Shown: positions 55,927 to 63,132 of the stretch, piece after piece
Numbering within the stretch: the first letter of the stretch is position 1
Layout: every line of letters starts with the position of its first letter
Source: UBA4417 sp031550085
Lineage (GTDB): Bacteria; Bacteroidota; Bacteroidia; Bacteroidales; UBA4417
Assembly (NCBI GenBank): GCA_031550085.1
Contig: JAVBOY010000003.1
Location: 19,630 to 83,629, forward strand
Direction: 5' to 3'
DNA: 64,000 bases
Notes under the pieces: model-generated
The model's database searches: none
What the model was told of the DNA's origin: nothing
The model's input: the letters and a program-made list of their open reading frames with translations, nothing else
Made by a program: the position numbers and the translations under genes

Positions 55927-56445
55927 ATGAAACCCTTTTTGATCCTTCTCAGTTTCTTGTTTGTTGCAACTCTTGCGTTTCCGCAGGATGCGAAAAAACC
56001 TTACAATCCGGATGCCGATGTCCGCGCCGATTTAAAAACGGCCCTGGCTCAGGCAAATAAAGAAAATAAAAACGTTTTTATTCAGGTTGGCGGGAACTGG
56101 TGCCCCTGGTGTATCATCTTCCACGATTTTATCCACGACAACGCCCAAGTTGATTCGACGATGGCCGCTGATTATGTTTTTATGTTGATGAACTACGAAC
56201 GCAAGGAAACCAAAAATTTAGACCTTCTGGCGGAACTGGGTTATCCGCAACGCTTCGGATTTCCGGTTTTCGTGATCCTCGACAAAACGGGGAAAGTGGT
56301 TCATATTCAGGATTCCTCGCTCCTGGAAAAAGGAAAAAGTTACGATCTTGAAAAAGTACTGAGTTTCTTGCGCCTCTGGTCGCCCATGGCCTTAAACCCC
56401 GAAACCTACAAAGTAAAAAAGGATTCCGGCAGCGCTATAAAATAA
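55927..56445 (+). CDS. Exported thioredoxin-family protein (CPWC)
   Basis: A 172-residue protein with a signal peptide (MKPFLILLSFLFVATLAFPQ) and a thioredoxin fold. The active site is GGNWCPWCIIFHDF (about residues 56-69) and the cis-proline loop is GFPVFVILD. It resembles the DUF255/thioredoxin_7 group rather than classic DsbA. It begins 24 bases after the cohesin-like/PKD gene, whose cysteine-rich middle part is a possible substrate; that link is inference. Confidence 0.88.
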   Translation: MKPFLILLSFLFVATLAFPQDAKKPYNPDADVRADLKTALAQANKENKNVFIQVGGNWCPWCIIFHDFIHDNAQVDSTMAADYVFMLMNYERKETKNLDLLAELGYPQRFGFPVFVILDKTGKVVHIQDSSLLEKGKSYDLEKVLSFLRLWSPMALNPETYKVKKDSGSAIK

Positions 56446-56550
56446 AAATCGAGTAATCATAGATTCTTTTTTATTTCTTCTTATTGTTTCCCATGATTCT
56501 GCCGTTTTGTGACTTGCAAAGGGTTGGCTTGGCTTGTTTTTCCCCTTGGT

Positions 56551-57087
56551 ATGAAAACCCTGAAAATTAAGAAAACGGTGATTCCCGAAAACAGCTTCCT
56601 CTGTTCATATCTTCCTGCCCAATCCGAAGAAGCGTTGGAATGTGTTTTCCCGTACGGAAAAAATTTTACGGCGGATGATTTGATCATTGCCTTTTGGACG
56701 CAATCGCCCGCATGGGTCGATCAACTGTTTTTACTTCGTGATTGGTTGGTCAAACCCTTCGGCCTCCAGGCAGGAAGCAAGCGGAGCAAGGAAAAATTCG
56801 AACAAGCCGTCCGGAACGGAGGAAGTTATGGTTTGATGAGCATTCCGGCCAAATCGGCCACCGAAACCATAATGTGCCTCAGCGACAAACATTTGAAACT
56901 GTATTTTTCCGCGCAAATAGAAGCATCCGGGGAAAAGCAAAAAGTTACCGTTTCCAGCCTGATCTATTTCCGGAATACGTTCGGGAAATTTTATTTTTAT
57001 GCCATTTACCCCTTCCACCAACTTATTGTACGAAGCCTGTTGAAACGGGCCTTACGATGCTGGCAAGCGAAAAAAGGGCTTTACTAA
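56551..57087 (+). CDS. DUF2867-like protein
   Basis: A 178-residue protein without signal peptide that fits the DUF2867 pattern: FWTQSPAWVDQLFLLRDWLV, a LSDKHLKLYFS segment, SSLIYFRNTFGKFYFYAIYP, and the C-terminal FHQLIVRSLLKRAL. Members are small alpha/beta proteins of unknown function. ATG 56551 is chosen; an upstream in-frame start gives residues with no family match. Confidence 0.78.
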   Translation: MKTLKIKKTVIPENSFLCSYLPAQSEEALECVFPYGKNFTADDLIIAFWTQSPAWVDQLFLLRDWLVKPFGLQAGSKRSKEKFEQAVRNGGSYGLMSIPAKSATETIMCLSDKHLKLYFSAQIEASGEKQKVTVSSLIYFRNTFGKFYFYAIYPFHQLIVRSLLKRALRCWQAKKGLY

Positions 57088-57682
57088 ACTCCTCCGGATA
57101 TTCTCCTGCCCTATTTCCCGCTTGAACAAAGCTTTTTTGTTGCAATTTTTCGAACAAAACCCTTTCTTTAGATAGTAAAAGGATAAACGGTTATTTTTAA
57201 TTAAAAATAATTCGAAAAACTTGTGAGAATTATTTTTTTGTATATTTACACCTCAAATTTGGGTTAGCTGTATTATTTAGTTTGTATCGCAACTTGACAT
57301 ATTTCTTCGGATTTCATTAATTTTCTCTCTACCGATTGGCTTTAGTGTTCCCGCGAAAGCGACAAAGCGGCTGTTTTGCCGTCGAAACAAATTCGTATGC
57401 CATGAAGGCAAAAAACAGTATTTACGGAGTTCTGTCAAGTTGCTTCAGCGCAGGCAGCCGGATACTGGTGAGCTCATCCTGTGTGGCAGGGAGGCAAAAA
57501 CCGCTCGCGGCCTTGCCCTTCGCTAAAAGGTGTTTTCCGGCTACCGGACAAAGCTTGCGAAACCAATCCGAACTTGAACCGCCCTAGCTGCCTTGCGGCA
57601 GCAAACAAAGCAATCCCACTTTCCATGCCGGCCCCCAGCGGAGGCATCCTTAAATTTTACACAAACCACAAATCAATGAATC
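57088..57682. other. Gene-free region with inverted repeats, possible decayed sequence
   Basis: There are 595 bases without a supported gene. The first half is A/T-rich; from about 57340 the sequence becomes more GC-rich than its surroundings. Two hairpins are visible: CTGTTTTGCC (57371-57380) with GGCAAAAAACAG (57407-57418), and GCTGCC/GGCAGC (57587-57602). An open frame of 83 codons at 57336-57587 has no start context or recognisable protein. It could be a dispersed repeat or gene remnant; one copy cannot show this. Confidence 0.45.
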
Positions 57683-58762
57683 ATGAAGAAAATCTTCTTT
57701 TTTATATTGGCTGTTTTCCTAACAAGCAGCCTGGTTTGGGTGTCCTGCAAAAAAGACGAACCCAAACCGCAACTACAGGTTCCGGACAAGTTGGCTTCCC
57801 AACAATTCCTGAACGATATCCATTGGTTCCTGAATGCTGCAAAAGCGGCGAAAACCAATTCGAACGCCAAATGCGCATCGACCGATAAAATCACGTTGGA
57901 TAGCGCGTTATATCACATAGACGCAGCCCTTAACTACACTTACGCTTTCCCAACCGAATCCTTTGCCGATTACCTGACCGACAGCGTGGAGGTACGGATA
58001 AAATGGGTGCAGGGCGAAAAGAAAATGTATGTGGCCGATGCCGCATGGGTTTACAACCGGGCTGTGGAAAAACTGCGGGCCATCTACACCGGCATCCCTG
58101 CCACCAAAAAGGAACTGGTTGGCTGTATCATCCGCAATGCCGGACAAACAGCCGGCAACGACTCGGTGATTGTACGTATTGTGGCACAGTTCGGCCGGGG
58201 AACCTATGTGCAACCCTCTCAGGAAGAAGAAGGCTACTGGTGGAGGCGGGATTCTTGTAACTGCGACTTTACCCGTTGCGGGTATGGGGCACCGAATTAT
58301 CTGGAGGGGAAATTGAACTACCGCCTGACTCCCCCCATTACTCCGGGTACCCGCATCGTATTTACCAGCAATTGGCAGTATTACATATATGCCCAGTCTT
58401 ACCCGACGCCCAACGACATACTGGACAACGACCGCGATTACCTGCTGTATCAAGTCAGTTCGGTTTTGGGCTTTACCCACGATGTGCTTTGCATCAGCAC
58501 GGAAAAAAAGAGGCCGCAGGATCCAAGCGAAATGGATTGGTACCTGGACAATATGTGGAAAATTCTAACCCAGGGCGGAAACAAACCCTGGGATGGCAAA
58601 CTTATCCGAAATATTGGAGTTGAATCGCATATACGAGACTGTGGTGGTGGAATTTTAGACCTATTTCACAGAATGGTGGTTTATGCCGGCGACTATAGAG
58701 TAATCAGTACCGGCCCGCCGGAAGAACAAGGGTATCCGCTTAGTATCGGCAGCGCCAACTAG
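57683..58762 (+). CDS. Orphan lipoprotein
   Basis: A 359-residue lipoprotein with a clear type II signal peptide (lipobox VWVSC, Cys22, followed by KKDEPKP). I do not recognise the body. The first part (~35-150) is mainly helical (LNDIHWFLNAAKAAKTNS; VYNRAVEKLRAIYTGI). The middle holds a cysteine cluster (RRDSCNCDFTRCGYG, about 190-204) and the last part is richer in W, Y and D, with CGGGILDLFHRM near the end. The KKDEP after the cysteine is compatible with export to the outer membrane surface. A terminator follows, then the tandem T9SS genes. Confidence 0.75.
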   Translation: MKKIFFFILAVFLTSSLVWVSCKKDEPKPQLQVPDKLASQQFLNDIHWFLNAAKAAKTNSNAKCASTDKITLDSALYHIDAALNYTYAFPTESFADYLTDSVEVRIKWVQGEKKMYVADAAWVYNRAVEKLRAIYTGIPATKKELVGCIIRNAGQTAGNDSVIVRIVAQFGRGTYVQPSQEEEGYWWRRDSCNCDFTRCGYGAPNYLEGKLNYRLTPPITPGTRIVFTSNWQYYIYAQSYPTPNDILDNDRDYLLYQVSSVLGFTHDVLCISTEKKRPQDPSEMDWYLDNMWKILTQGGNKPWDGKLIRNIGVESHIRDCGGGILDLFHRMVVYAGDYRVISTGPPEEQGYPLSIGSAN

Positions 58763-58779
58763 GCTATTTCGGAAGCTCA

Positions 58780-58811
58780 ACCGGCAGGAGAAACTGATCC
58801 TGCCGGTTTTT
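58780..58811 (+). terminator. Rho-independent terminator after the orphan lipoprotein gene
   Basis: ACCGGCAGGA (58780-58789) pairs perfectly with TCCTGCCGGT (58798-58807), 8-base loop, then T-run. Confidence 0.92.
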
Positions 58812-58845
58812 CCCTTTACTTTTACAAATTAGAAAAACAGAAAAC

Positions 58846-60342
58846 ATGCAAAGAATCTTCCTTTTCTTGATTTTGCTTTTAGGCGTCAGCGCCTTACCCG
58901 CCCAAACTTCCTATTCCCTCCGGTTTCAAAACGAGCAGGACGAATGGGTAAATGACCTGATTGAAACCGGCGGGCAAAAAATGATTGCGGTGGGAGCAGA
59001 ACGGCAGGGCAGTTCCCAATTGGGTAACTATAAGGGAAAAATCTGGCAATTCCGTTCGCCAACCGATACACTCACCAAAACGTTTGCCTATGGTGATACG
59101 GCCTGTTACTTCTACCGTATTTTCGAGCTGCCCGGCCCGGAATATATGGTATTTGGAACAGCCTACCTGCCACCCGATTACAACCGTTATACTAACGAAG
59201 CATTTCTGTTGTTGCGATTGGATGCCTCGTTGAACGAAATCTGGCATCGGACCATCCACCTAGAGGGTTACAAAGGCCTCCACTTTTGTTATGCTGAACA
59301 ATTCGGCGAGTTCTTTTATGCGTTTGGTTCCGTATCGGAAAACGGGTTCGATCCCTATCATCCCTGCAACTTCCGGCTGAATGCGGCTGGGGAAATCCTA
59401 AACTGTTATATTTCGGAGGAAGATGTCCCGTCTTATGTCTATCATGTGGAGGCATGTCTAGTAGATCCGGCTGCAGGCCGGCTGTACCTGTTTACCGATC
59501 TGGTCTCCGGCATTGTTGTGTACGATACAGCCCTGAACCCGATCGGAAAAACACGTTTTCCCGATGTCTACAATCCTTACACCTTCAGGGCGGAAATCCG
59601 TTATGAGGGGCAGACAACGGTCAAATGGATCACTGATACCACCTTTGTGATAACCAATAGCATTTATCATGAACTCAACGGCGGGTTGATCCGGGATTAC
59701 AATCAGGGTTTTTCGGAACTGGATACCACCTTTTCCCTGGCGCCCATTACCTATGTCGGCAGCATCCCCCAATCAGAGGAACCCGATACAATTGATAGCC
59801 CGACATTTCGAAAATCCTTTGATTTCCGGGCGCCCGACAGCATTTTTTTTACCGGCAATCATGGATCCGGAACACCTTCGTTTATTACGGCCGGGCTGCT
59901 TAACCGTGCCTTAGAGTTGCAATATGTGCGCTACTACGGGGGCGATGCTCAATATGAAGCGCGGGGCATGGTATGTACTTCCGACGGAGGCTTTGTAATT
60001 GCTGCTACCCGCTACGACAAGCAAACGCAAAACAACGAAAGGGATGTACTGTTTTTAAAACTCAATCCCGAAGGCCGGATTGTCAGCACGCCCAAACAGA
60101 ATCTTTGTCCCGAAAGTATTTTCAGCTTGTATCCCAACCCGGCAAGCGAAGCCTTTACCCTGCTGCTGGCACCACCCAAAGCCGAGATGCAATTGCTGAC
60201 CTTGCAAGGACAAGCCGTACACAGCCAAGCGCTGACCCGGGGCGAGAACCGCATTGCCTGCCGGCCGCTCCCTCCCGGAGCTTACCTCTGCAAGGTGGTG
60301 ACGCCCCAATTTACCGAAACCAAAAAGATCATTATCAAGTAG
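58846..60342 (+). CDS. T9SS-sorted secreted protein, tandem copy 1
   Basis: A 498-residue protein with a signal peptide (FLILLLGVSALPAQT), a long body and a C-terminal type A T9SS domain (SLYPNPASEAFTLLLAPPKA ... YLCKVVTPQFTETKK). The body has propeller-like repeats of the kind found in T9SS cargo, for example TSDGGFVIAATRYDKQ followed by DVLFLKLNPEGRI. The fold is inferred. It is the first of two tandem paralogues, 32 bases apart. A weak -7-like TACTTTTA lies at 58817-58824. Confidence 0.85.
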   Translation: MQRIFLFLILLLGVSALPAQTSYSLRFQNEQDEWVNDLIETGGQKMIAVGAERQGSSQLGNYKGKIWQFRSPTDTLTKTFAYGDTACYFYRIFELPGPEYMVFGTAYLPPDYNRYTNEAFLLLRLDASLNEIWHRTIHLEGYKGLHFCYAEQFGEFFYAFGSVSENGFDPYHPCNFRLNAAGEILNCYISEEDVPSYVYHVEACLVDPAAGRLYLFTDLVSGIVVYDTALNPIGKTRFPDVYNPYTFRAEIRYEGQTTVKWITDTTFVITNSIYHELNGGLIRDYNQGFSELDTTFSLAPITYVGSIPQSEEPDTIDSPTFRKSFDFRAPDSIFFTGNHGSGTPSFITAGLLNRALELQYVRYYGGDAQYEARGMVCTSDGGFVIAATRYDKQTQNNERDVLFLKLNPEGRIVSTPKQNLCPESIFSLYPNPASEAFTLLLAPPKAEMQLLTLQGQAVHSQALTRGENRIACRPLPPGAYLCKVVTPQFTETKKIIIK

Positions 60343-60374
60343 GAAAACAAACTCCAAACGTAAAACAGAAAACC

Positions 60375-61877
60375 ATGCAGAAAACCGTCCTTTTTTTGAT
60401 TTTGCTTTTAGGCGTCAGTGCCTTACCTGCCCAAACTTCCTATTCCCTCCAGTTTCAAAACGAGCAGGATGAATGGGTAAATGACCTGATTGAAACCGGC
60501 GGGCAAAAAATGATTGCAGTGGGAGGAAGCGGAAATAGTTCCGAGCCATACAACACCAAAGGCAAAATCTGGCAATTCAGCTCACCGGCTGATACGCTCA
60601 CCAAAACCTATTTCTATGGCGATACCGTCTTTTCCTTTTATCGTATTTTCGAACTGCCCGGCCCGGAATATCTGGTATTTGGAATGGCTGGCTTACCGCC
60701 CGATTACCGTTATCGAAACGATGCCTTTGTGTTGCTGCGGCTGGATGCCTCGCTGAACGAACTTTGGCACCGGATCATCCGCCTGGAAGACTATCAATAT
60801 AGCCATTTTTGCCATTTTGAACAATGCGGCTCCTCCTTTTATGCGTTCGGTTCCGTCTCGGAAAACGGCTTCGACCCTGTCCATCCCTGCAACCTCCGCT
60901 TCAATACGACCGGGGAAATACTAAACTGTTATGTTTCGGAGGAAAATGTCCCGTCTGCCTACCATGTAGATAATTGCCTGGCGGATCCGGATGCGGGTAG
61001 GCTGTACGTCTTTACCGACCTGGTGTCCGGCATCATTGTATATGATACGGCCTTGAACCTGATCGGGAGAAAGCGTTTTCCCGATGTCTACAATCCATAC
61101 ACCTTCAGGCCAGAAATCCGTTATGAGGATTTCGTAACAGCCCGCTGGATCACCGATAGCACCTTTGTGGTCACCTGTAGGCATTATCGTGAACTCGACA
61201 ACGGTTTGATCAAGGATAACTACCAGGGTTTTTCGGAACTGGATACCACCTTTTCCCTGGCGCCCATTACCTATATCGGCCGTATTCCCCAAGCAGGGGA
61301 ACCCGATACCATCGATACCCCGGCATTTCGAAAATCTTTCGATTTCCGGACGCCCGACAGCCTCTTTTTTACCGGCAACCACAATATCTTTTGGACTAAC
61401 ACCCAAAGACCTTCATTTATTACTGCCGGACTGCTTAACCGTGCCTTAGAGTTGCAATATGTGTGCTACTACGGGGGCGACGCCCATTACGAAGTAATGG
61501 GTATGGTGTGTACCTCCGACGGAGGCTTTGTAATTGCCGCCAACCGTTACGATAACCAGACGCCGAACAACGATGCGGATGTGCTGTTTTTAAAACTCAA
61601 TCCCGAGGGCCGGATTGTCAGCACGCCCAAGCCAGATCTTTGTCCCGAAAGTATTTTTAGCCTCTATCCCAACCCGGCAAGCGAAGCCTTTACCCTGCTG
61701 CTGGCGCCACCCAAAGCCGAGATGCAATTGCTGACCCTGCAAGGACAAACCGTACACAGCCAAACGCTGACCCGGGGCGAGAACCGCATTGCCTGCCGGC
61801 CACTCCCTCCCGGAACTTACCTCTGCAAGGTGGTGACGCCCCAATTTACCGAAACCAAAAAGATTGTGATCCGCTAG
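60375..61877 (+). CDS. T9SS-sorted secreted protein, tandem copy 2
   Basis: A 500-residue paralogue of the preceding gene with the same signal peptide, body and sorting domain; most residues are identical. The two copies match best at the ends (signal peptide; the last ~110 residues) and differ most around residues 45-65 and 335-350 (for example the insertion NIFWTNTQRP near residue 346). ATG 60375 starts the signal peptide; the frame runs open upstream into copy 1 out of frame, which I reject as coding. It has no own promoter and probably shares the copy 1 transcript. Confidence 0.85.
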   Translation: MQKTVLFLILLLGVSALPAQTSYSLQFQNEQDEWVNDLIETGGQKMIAVGGSGNSSEPYNTKGKIWQFSSPADTLTKTYFYGDTVFSFYRIFELPGPEYLVFGMAGLPPDYRYRNDAFVLLRLDASLNELWHRIIRLEDYQYSHFCHFEQCGSSFYAFGSVSENGFDPVHPCNLRFNTTGEILNCYVSEENVPSAYHVDNCLADPDAGRLYVFTDLVSGIIVYDTALNLIGRKRFPDVYNPYTFRPEIRYEDFVTARWITDSTFVVTCRHYRELDNGLIKDNYQGFSELDTTFSLAPITYIGRIPQAGEPDTIDTPAFRKSFDFRTPDSLFFTGNHNIFWTNTQRPSFITAGLLNRALELQYVCYYGGDAHYEVMGMVCTSDGGFVIAANRYDNQTPNNDADVLFLKLNPEGRIVSTPKPDLCPESIFSLYPNPASEAFTLLLAPPKAEMQLLTLQGQTVHSQTLTRGENRIACRPLPPGTYLCKVVTPQFTETKKIVIR

Positions 61878-61971
61878 CTTTTTGCAACGGGCTCCGTATT
61901 TTTTGTGCCCTATACTGCCTTTCCGGTAACCAGTCTCCGGTCAAACGGGGCGTTCAAAAAGTCAAAAAAAC

Positions 61972-62075
61972 TTCACCACAAGGGCACAAAGGCTCTTGTA
62001 CAAAAAACACAATGGCATAAAAATGAAATCAGTAGCGTTGTGCTCTTTGTATAAACTTCGTGTCTTGGGGGTGAA
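61972..62075. repeat. Imperfect long inverted repeat
   Basis: Left arm 61972-62012 (begins TTCACCACAAGGGCACAAAG) pairs imperfectly with right arm 62038-62075 (ends CTTGGGGGTGAA), with a 25-base loop. No ORF is supported. This could be a small dispersed element or an RNA hairpin downstream of the T9SS pair. Confidence 0.6.
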
Positions 62076-62181
62076 AAAACTCTTTTGGAACACCCTCGCA
62101 GGCTCCGGAATTCCCCTGTATTCCGGAAAAGGCGTGTTTTCGAAACATGAAAAAAACCTGTGCAAAAAAATAAATTGATAT

Positions 62182-62423
62182 ACGTAAGGAATTTTATTTT
62201 TACATCTGTTTAAATAAACATCCAGATGCAAGAAATTTCAACCGCAAAAATGTTCTCAAAAACATCCCTGCGCAGGAAATTTTAATTGCACACGTGAGGG
62301 AGCAAATTTTCATACGTGAGAAAATAAATTTTCATACGCGAGAAAATAAAATTATACACGTGAGAAAATAAATTTTTATACGTGAGAAATTTTGACGGCA
62401 CACGTGAGAAAATGGATTAACGT
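62182..62423 (+). repeat. 22-bp-periodic tandem array before the HU-family gene
   Basis: The motif ACGTGAG or a variant starts at 62292, 62314, 62336, 62358, 62380 and 62402, exactly 22 bases apart. The six units share ACGTGAGaaAataAATTTTy. Weaker units in the same phase occur at 62270 and 62226, with a good one at 62182; those at 62204 and 62248 are barely recognisable. Three units carry the palindrome CACGTG. The units follow one another without unique spacers, so this is not a CRISPR array. It ends 41 bases before the HU-family ATG and fills most of the gene-free stretch. A 22-bp step is about two DNA turns, so the motifs lie on one face of the helix. Confidence 0.9.
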
Positions 62424-62464
62424 TTATTCACAAATGGGTAACCAAGTTTTAAAACCAGAAAATC

Positions 62465-62839
62465 ATGAAATACAAACTTACCAAACGAGCCAATCCGCAA
62501 GACCGGACAAAGGAAAAATGGTACGCCAGCCCGGTCAACGACGGCAAAATTACCAAAACCGATCTAACCAAGGAAATCGTCACCTTATCGTCCCTTTCGC
62601 GGGGCGATGTGTCCAATGTGATCGAAAGCCTGCTGGAAATAATCCCCAAATATCTGCTGATGGGCAAAAGTGTCATCCTTGGGGAATTGGGCACTTTACG
62701 TCTTTCGTTCTCGAGCGAAGGCGTGGAAGCAGTAGAGCAGTTCAGGCCGACCCTGATCAAAGGGAACCGGATACTTTTTACTCCTGGGGTGGAATTGAAA
62801 AAAAATGTGGGGGAACTGAAATTTGAAAGAGAGGAATAA
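62465..62839 (+). CDS. HU-family DNA-binding protein (HU-HIG type)
   Basis: A 124-residue HU/IHF-fold protein of the Bacteroidota-specific group: KWYASPVNDGKITKTDLTKE, the helical dimerisation half (RGDVSNVIESLLEIIPKYL), then VILGELGTLRLSFSSEG and the strand NRILFTPGVELK. The N-terminal 12 residues and charged C-terminus lie outside the HU core. These proteins bend or coat DNA; many copies per genome are usual. The ATG at 62465 follows the 22-bp array; no TAnnTTTG promoter is visible between array and gene, but each array unit has TAAATTTT, one base from the -7 consensus. Confidence 0.9.
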   Translation: MKYKLTKRANPQDRTKEKWYASPVNDGKITKTDLTKEIVTLSSLSRGDVSNVIESLLEIIPKYLLMGKSVILGELGTLRLSFSSEGVEAVEQFRPTLIKGNRILFTPGVELKKNVGELKFEREE

Positions 62840-62869
62840 CCCTTGCTTCGAATCCGGATTTCAAAAACA

Positions 62870-62914
62870 AAAAGCACGGGAATGGGAGGTTTTACCTTTC
62901 ATTCCCACGCTTTT
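62870..62914 (+). terminator. Terminator after the HU-family gene
   Basis: AAAAGC-ac-GGGAATG (62870-62884) pairs with CATTCCC-ac-GCTTTT (62900-62914), with a T-rich tail. The rest of the 293-base gap to the KilA-N gene shows a small hairpin (62945-62964) and nothing else recognised. Confidence 0.7.
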
Positions 62915-63132
62915 CTTATTCGGGTCAAGCTATTTTAGATTTTCATCGGTTTGACATAACCGATTGGAGAATAAACTTTTAGCGGGGTTTTAGATTCAGA
63001 GGTAACGAGTTAGTAACCGTGCGTATTTCAGCATTTTGCGGTGTTATACTGTCAAATAACTCACGCATATTTCCCCCCTTTCTTTATCCGATAAACACCT
63101 CTTCTGTGGAAAGAATGAATAAGGCAAGGCTT

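Noticed and set aside
57336..57587. 83-codon open frame before the orphan lipoprotein gene
   Set aside because: No start context, no similarity I can recognise, and it spans hairpins.
58817..58824. TACTTTTA as a promoter for the tandem T9SS genes
   Set aside because: One base off the -7 consensus and no -33 partner; mentioned only as weak.
59973..60374. Upstream coding extension of the second tandem T9SS gene
   Set aside because: It overlaps copy 1 in another frame, and the signal peptide begins at ATG 60375.
62182..62423. CRISPR array
   Set aside because: The 22-bp units follow each other directly without unique spacers, and no cas gene is nearby.
62392..62826. 144-codon frame overlapping the HU-family gene
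   Set aside because: It begins inside the repeat array and its text is the out-of-frame shadow of the HU-family gene.
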